Both the position numbers and the translations under genes were made by a program. Positions 12,746 through 16,328 of a stretch of DNA of 16,328 nt are shown piece by piece. Origin of the DNA: Desulfobulbaceae bacterium (GTDB taxonomy: Bacteria; Desulfobacterota; Desulfobulbia; Desulfobulbales; Desulfobulbaceae); assembly GCA_027011235.1 (NCBI GenBank), contig JALVAI010000480.1, positions 1-16,328 on the forward strand, written 5' to 3'. The notes under the pieces were generated by a model, which had not been told where the DNA came from, did no database searches, and saw nothing but the letters and a program-made list of their open reading frames with translations. Within the stretch, counting starts at the first letter, position 1. The number at the start of each line of letters is the position of its first letter.

Positions 12746-14629
12746 ATGGATACTTTTGACATTGCCGTCATCGGCGCCGGTCATGCCGGCTGCGAAGCCG
12801 CCCTTGCCGCTGCCCGCATGGGCTGCCGGACCCTGGTCTGTATTATAAATGTTGATACCATCGGCGCCATGTCCTGCAACCCTGCCATCGGAGGGCTGGC
12901 AAAGGGTCATCTGGTAAAGGAAATAGACGCCCTGGGCGGGGAGATGGCGAAAAACATCGATGCCACCGGCATTCAGTTTCGACGGCTTAATACCAGCAAG
13001 GGTCCGGCTGTCCGCTCTTCCCGGGCCCAGGCGGACCGGCTGCTCTACCGTCTGCGGATGAAAAAGGTCCTTGAGAACCAGGAAAATCTTGAAATCCGCC
13101 AGACCGTGGTCGATGAAATCCTCACGGAAAATGGTTCTGTCATCGGCATTCGCACCTCCCTGGACGAGGTAATCCATGTTCAGGCCGTTGTCGTTGCCAC
13201 CGGCACCTTTCTCAACGGGCTTATCCATGTGGGCCTGAAACATTTTCCGGCCGGACGCATGGGTGATGCTCCTTCCACCAGCCTGGCCCGCTGGTTTGCC
13301 CGCCAGGGCTTTAGCGTCGGCCGCATGAAGACCGGCACCGTACCAAGGCTGGATGGTACAACCATTGACTATTCTCAACTAACAGCCCAATATTCCGATG
13401 ATCCACCAAACCTGTTTTCATTTGGTTCCACAGGTCCCCCACCCCTTGAACAGCGTCCCTGTTATATTACCTATACCAACGAGGCTACCCATGACATCAT
13501 ACGAGACGGCATAGACCAGTCGCCCATGTATGCCGGAATTATCGAAGGCATTGGCGCCAGGTACTGCCCGTCCATTGAAGACAAGGTCATGCGGTTTCCT
13601 GAAAAGAAGCGGCACCAGATCTTTCTGGAACCGGAGGGCCTGGATACCGTTGAGGTGTACCCCAACGGCATTCCCACCAGCCTGCCGCTGCAGGTGCAGA
13701 TGGATATGGTCCACTCCATAGCCGGCCTGGAAAAGGCGCGCATTATCCGCCCGGGATATGCTATTGAATATGACTATATCGATCCCCGCAGCCTGCATTC
13801 GTCCCTGGAAACAAAAAAAATCCACGGCCTTTTTCTTGCCGGCCAGATCAACGGCACATCCGGCTACGAAGAGGCGGCCGGACAGGGATTGATGGCCGGG
13901 ATCAACGCGGTAAAAAAGGTGCGGGGGGAAGAGCCGCTGGTCCTGGACCGTTCCCAGGCCTATATCGGTGTTCTCATCGATGATCTGGTGACCCTGGGAA
14001 CCAGGGAACCCTACCGGCTGTTCACCTCACGGGCGGAATACCGGCTGCTTTTGCGGGAAGACAACGCCGATCTGCGGTTGCGTGAAATCGGCCATGAAAT
14101 CGGACTGGTTGACGCCCTGACCATGCGGGACTTTATCCACAAGAAGAAAAGTATCAGGGAGGCGGTCCGCCTGCTCCACCGGGAACGTATTCTTCCCGGT
14201 CAGGCGGTAAACTCCGCCCTGGCTTCCTTTGGATCAAGTCCCATCGACCAGGCCATGACCCTGGCCGAGCTGCTTCGGCGGCCGGAAATCACCCTGAAAA
14301 AACTGGCAACTGTTGTGCGCAGTTGCGGGCAACCGCTGCAAATTGACCCAGGCAGGATAGAATTTGGAGATGAAGTGGAACTTGAGGTCAAATACGCGGG
14401 TTACATCAAACGGCAACAGGAACAGGTCGAGCGTTTCAAAAAACTTGAGTCGGTTGAACTGCCACCGGATATGCCCTACGGGGAGCTTGCCGGTCTTTCC
14501 GCGGAGGTTGTCGAAAAACTCTATGCAGTGCAACCACGTTCTCTTGGCCAGGCCCTGCGCATATCCGGCGTTACCCCGGCAGCCATCTCCGTGCTCCAGG
14601 TCCATTTGAAAAAAACCGGCAGGTTATAA
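12746..14629 (+). CDS. mnmG: tRNA U34 carboxymethylaminomethyl modification enzyme MnmG (GidA)
   Basis: MnmG is the FAD-dependent partner of MnmE, together adding the (carboxymethyl)aminomethyl group to U34. From the ATG at 12746 it has 627 residues (E. coli 629). It opens with the FAD-binding fold DIAVIGAGHAGCEAALAA (5-22). Signatures follow: SCNPAIGGLAKGHLVKEIDA, then GRMKTGTVPRLDG, GQINGTSGYEEAAGQGLMAG, and LFTSRAEYRLLLREDNADLR. The C-terminal helical domain that contacts MnmE is intact (YAGYIKRQQEQVERFKKLE). The frame is open upstream to 12674, but those residues would come from the terminator stem and are not in the family. No strong ribosome binding site precedes the start. It is not adjacent to mnmE but about 6 kb away on the other strand. 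Confidence 0.96.
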   Translation: MDTFDIAVIGAGHAGCEAALAAARMGCRTLVCIINVDTIGAMSCNPAIGGLAKGHLVKEIDALGGEMAKNIDATGIQFRRLNTSKGPAVRSSRAQADRLLYRLRMKKVLENQENLEIRQTVVDEILTENGSVIGIRTSLDEVIHVQAVVVATGTFLNGLIHVGLKHFPAGRMGDAPSTSLARWFARQGFSVGRMKTGTVPRLDGTTIDYSQLTAQYSDDPPNLFSFGSTGPPPLEQRPCYITYTNEATHDIIRDGIDQSPMYAGIIEGIGARYCPSIEDKVMRFPEKKRHQIFLEPEGLDTVEVYPNGIPTSLPLQVQMDMVHSIAGLEKARIIRPGYAIEYDYIDPRSLHSSLETKKIHGLFLAGQINGTSGYEEAAGQGLMAGINAVKKVRGEEPLVLDRSQAYIGVLIDDLVTLGTREPYRLFTSRAEYRLLLREDNADLRLREIGHEIGLVDALTMRDFIHKKKSIREAVRLLHRERILPGQAVNSALASFGSSPIDQAMTLAELLRRPEITLKKLATVVRSCGQPLQIDPGRIEFGDEVELEVKYAGYIKRQQEQVERFKKLESVELPPDMPYGELAGLSAEVVEKLYAVQPRSLGQALRISGVTPAAISVLQVHLKKTGRL

Positions 14630-14654
14630 CCCCCGCACATGACAGAGAAACCCA

Positions 14655-15476
14655 ATGATCAGCTATCCGCATATCGATCCGGTAATATTTCGACTTGGCC
14701 CGCTCCAGGTCAGGTGGTACGGACTGATGTATGTCCTCGGCTTTATGGCCGCCTACCTGCTGGCCCGCTACCAGGCGCGAAAATTTCACTGGCAGAGGAT
14801 GGAAGAACATCTCGACAACCTGAACCTTGCCATCATCCTTGGTGTCATCCTGGGCGGACGCCTGGGCTATGTTCTTTTTTATAATTTCAGCTTTTACCTG
14901 CGCCATCCCCTGGAGATTTTCGCCACCTGGCAGGGCGGCATGTCCTTTCATGGGGGATGTATCGGCGTCCTGCTGGCCGGATTGTATTATTGCCGTCGCC
15001 ACCGGCTTGATTACTGGAAGACAGCGGACCTCTACGTGGTAACCGTGCCGATCGGCCTGGGGCTTGGGCGACTCGGCAACTTTATCAATGGCGAGCTCTA
15101 CGGTCGCATAACCGATGTCCCCTGGGCCATGGTCTTTCCCGGAGGCGGGCCGATGGGCAGGCACCCTTCACAACTTTACGAGGCTTTTCTGGAAGGAATC
15201 GTCCTTTTTGCCATTCTCTGGACCGTAAAAGAAAAACCATGGCGCCATGATTCCCCCTGGCCCCACGGTTCCATGCTTGCACTTTTTCTCTGTCTCTATG
15301 GAATCTTTCGTTTTCTGATCGAATTTGTCCGCGAGCCCGACCCGCAGTTGGGAACAGTTTTTCTCGGCTTGACCATGGGCCAACTTTTGAGCCTTGCCAT
15401 GGTCTTCTCCGGGGTGCTACTCTTCTTTTTTCTCAAAAAAACAAAAAAACCTCCTTTATCTCCTGCGCAGAGATAA
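14655..15476 (+). CDS. lgt: Prolipoprotein diacylglyceryl transferase
   Basis: Lgt transfers diacylglycerol from phosphatidylglycerol to the lipobox cysteine of prolipoproteins, the first step of bacterial lipoprotein maturation, in the inner membrane. The 273 residues hold about seven membrane helices. The family signature GRLGNFINGELYGR is at 138-151. MSFHGG places H99 at the site of E. coli H103, R139 matches R143, and the late REPD places an arginine at 226. HPSQLYEA and FRFLIEFVREPD are also conserved. It starts 25 bases after mnmG and is probably co-transcribed with it. The last nine codons form half of a stable hairpin that acts on the other strand as a terminator for the HU gene. Confidence 0.96.
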   Translation: MISYPHIDPVIFRLGPLQVRWYGLMYVLGFMAAYLLARYQARKFHWQRMEEHLDNLNLAIILGVILGGRLGYVLFYNFSFYLRHPLEIFATWQGGMSFHGGCIGVLLAGLYYCRRHRLDYWKTADLYVVTVPIGLGLGRLGNFINGELYGRITDVPWAMVFPGGGPMGRHPSQLYEAFLEGIVLFAILWTVKEKPWRHDSPWPHGSMLALFLCLYGIFRFLIEFVREPDPQLGTVFLGLTMGQLLSLAMVFSGVLLFFFLKKTKKPPLSPAQR

Positions 15477-15483
15477 AGGAGGT
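15435..15483 (-). terminator. Distal intrinsic terminator of the HU gene, inside the 3' end of lgt
   Basis: A perfect 14-base stem pairs 15449-15462 with 15470-15483 around a 7-base loop. On the minus strand it is followed by a T-rich run (complement of the A-tracts at 15435-15449), so it works for minus-strand transcripts. On the plus strand no T run follows. The lgt stop codon (15474-15476) lies inside the stem. Confidence 0.75.
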
Positions 15484-15492
15484 CCCGGTGAT

Positions 15493-15518
15493 AAAAAAAA
15501 GTCCGTTGAACAACGGAC
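15493..15518 (-). terminator. Proximal intrinsic terminator of the HU gene
   Basis: GTCCGTT (15501-15507) and AACGGAC (15512-15518) form a 7-base stem with a 4-base loop. Read on the minus strand it is followed by eight Ts (complement of 15493-15500). It lies 26 bases after the HU stop codon. Confidence 0.8.
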
Positions 15519-15543
15519 AGGGTATGTCGCTCCTGCAACCTTT

Positions 15544-15816
15544 TTACTGTACCTTTTCCAGCAACTTTTTCCCTGGACGAAACTTGACCACCTTGCGGGA
15601 TGGTATCTGGACGACCTCCCCTGTTTTAGGATTTCGACCAAGACGGGGCGCCCTCTTGACAACACTGAAACTTCCCAGCCCCACCAGAGTCACCCGCTCC
15701 CCCTCTTCCATGGCCTCGGCCATGGAAGAGAGCAAACCATTCAAACCTTTTTCCGCTGCCACCTTGCTGATCTGTGCTGCGCTGGCAATGGATTCAACCA
15801 GATCGTTCTTGTTCAT
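15544..15816 (-). CDS. hup: HU/IHF-family nucleoid DNA-binding protein
   Basis: This is a small dimeric DNA-bending protein of the nucleoid. The 90 residues have the full HU fold: N-terminal helices MNKNDLVESIASAAQISKVA, the hinge VTLVGLGSFSVVKRAPRLGR, the DNA-binding arm with GRNPKTGEVVQIP (the family signature), and the C-terminal VVKFRPGKKLLEKV. The arm keeps the proline of the NP pair that intercalates into DNA. HU is favoured over IHF by its length and the plain homodimer-type sequence, but the split is not certain. AAGGAG nine bases before the ATG is a strong ribosome binding site. It is monocistronic: upstream lies a gene-free stretch and downstream two tandem terminators. Confidence 0.93.
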   Translation of the reverse strand: MNKNDLVESIASAAQISKVAAEKGLNGLLSSMAEAMEEGERVTLVGLGSFSVVKRAPRLGRNPKTGEVVQIPSRKVVKFRPGKKLLEKVQ

Positions 15817-16248
15817 CCTTCACAACTCCTTCAGATAAAAAATACAGATTCGCAACCAACAAAATTTTACGGGCGCAATGTAACAGGAACACAGATAAAA
15901 ACAATTGATGTTATTACTCATTTTTTTATAGGTATATTTACCTAATACCGTTGGCGCAGAAGAAGAAGTCGTTAACCGATTATCCCTTCGGACATTCAAT
16001 TATACTGATAAGACAAAGCAAAAGAGGGACAGGGCGGCAAAGAAATGAATGAATTCAGCCAAAATCAACAAACACGATAAAACACGCGCGCCCCAAAGAC
16101 ATCTAGCTGATATTACAGTATTATCTTCTTGGCATGCCGTAGAGGTCGGCAGAAAACACCATTAACGGACAGGGAGATACTGACGAAAACCAGAAAAATA
16201 GGTAGAGACAACCGGGCCGATTTTTACCATAAATTTACCACAAGCAAT
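15817..16248. other. Gene-free stretch upstream of the HU gene
   Basis: No ORF of convincing length or composition and no known RNA gene is seen here. It must hold the HU promoter on the minus strand, but no pair of boxes stands out. A short inverted repeat, TAGGTA and TACCTA with spacer TATT (15929-15944), lies about 115 bases upstream of the HU start and could be a regulatory site; the arms are too short to be sure. The remainder is AT-rich and unstructured to the eye. Confidence 0.5.
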
Positions 16249-16284
16249 AAAAAAAGGGCTTACGACAAAAAGCCGTAAGCCCTT
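16249..16284 (-). terminator. Intrinsic terminator downstream of the tRNA gene
   Basis: AAGGGCTTACG (16254-16264) pairs with CGTAAGCCCTT (16274-16284), an 11-base stem with a 9-base loop. On the minus strand it is followed by a T run (complement of 16249-16255). It lies ten bases after the tRNA CCA end. Confidence 0.9.
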
Positions 16285-16293
16285 GCATGAACT

Positions 16294-16328
16294 TGGTAGC
16301 GGGGGGAGGATTTGAACCTCCGACCTTC
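16294..16328 (-). tRNA. 3' part of a tRNA, probably initiator tRNA-fMet
   Basis: Read on the minus strand, the visible 35 bases are the end of a tRNA: variable loop AGGTC, T-arm GGAGG-TTCAAAT-CCTCC, acceptor strand CCCCGCT, discriminator A and an encoded CCA. The GA-AGGTC junction and the CCCCGC acceptor strand match initiator tRNA-fMet as I know it. The anticodon and 5' half lie beyond the window, so the identity is inferred. That it is a tRNA is secure. Confidence 0.8.

Noticed and set aside
1..16328. CRISPR array, insertion sequence or prophage
   Set aside because: No spaced direct repeats, transposase, integrase or phage structural genes are visible on either strand.

Overview
The window looks like ordinary chromosome from a Gram-negative bacterium, most likely a member of Desulfobulbales or a related sulfur-cycling deltaproteobacterium (Thermodesulfobacteriota). 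That placement is inference from the gene set: the gamma-type tRNA enzymes CmoA and CmoB, a periplasmic-loop YidC, Lgt, bactofilin, and a GC-rich backbone with codon use typical of that group. No rRNA or other species marker is present to confirm it.

Layout. (1) 1-800, minus strand: the unresolved edge of a possible gene and a protein with two biotin/lipoyl-type hairpin domains. (2) 1006-2752, plus: cmoA-cmoB, which make carboxy-SAM and use it to modify wobble U34 of tRNA. (3) 2958-3500, plus: a SLOG-like nucleotide-binding protein. (4) 3671-5102, plus: a membrane-anchored M23 murein endopeptidase followed by a bactofilin, a likely cell-shape pair. (5) 10156 down to 5165, minus: the classic rpmH-rnpA-yidD-yidC-jag-mnmE operon, with a clear sigma70-type promoter at 10343-10371. 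rpmH (45 aa) overlaps rnpA in a TGATG junction, and mnmE most likely starts at a GTG inside the end of jag. (6) 10428-11282, plus: a class I methyltransferase of unknown substrate. (7) 11412-12675, plus: an AT-rich, self-contained three-gene cassette. It has an 8-bp-arm palindrome over the promoter, an MqsR-like toxin, a two-domain antitoxin (MqsA-type zinc finger joined to a different DNA-binding domain), a small third protein of unknown function, and a strong intrinsic terminator. (8) 12746-15476, plus: mnmG, then lgt. (9) 15816 to about 15435, minus: an HU/IHF-family gene with two tandem terminators, one embedded in the 3' end of lgt. (10) About 430 bases with no recognised gene, then the 3' end of a tRNA, probably initiator tRNA-fMet, with its terminator.

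How the genes connect. Four genes (cmoA, cmoB, mnmE, mnmG) belong to the two main pathways that modify tRNA wobble uridine 34. rpmH, rnpA and the tRNA add to a translation theme. yidC, yidD, lgt, the M23 peptidase and bactofilin serve the envelope. The cassette in region 7 differs in base composition from both neighbours and looks acquired. It is the most unusual part of the window because its antitoxin is not of the standard MqsA layout and it carries a third, overlapping gene.
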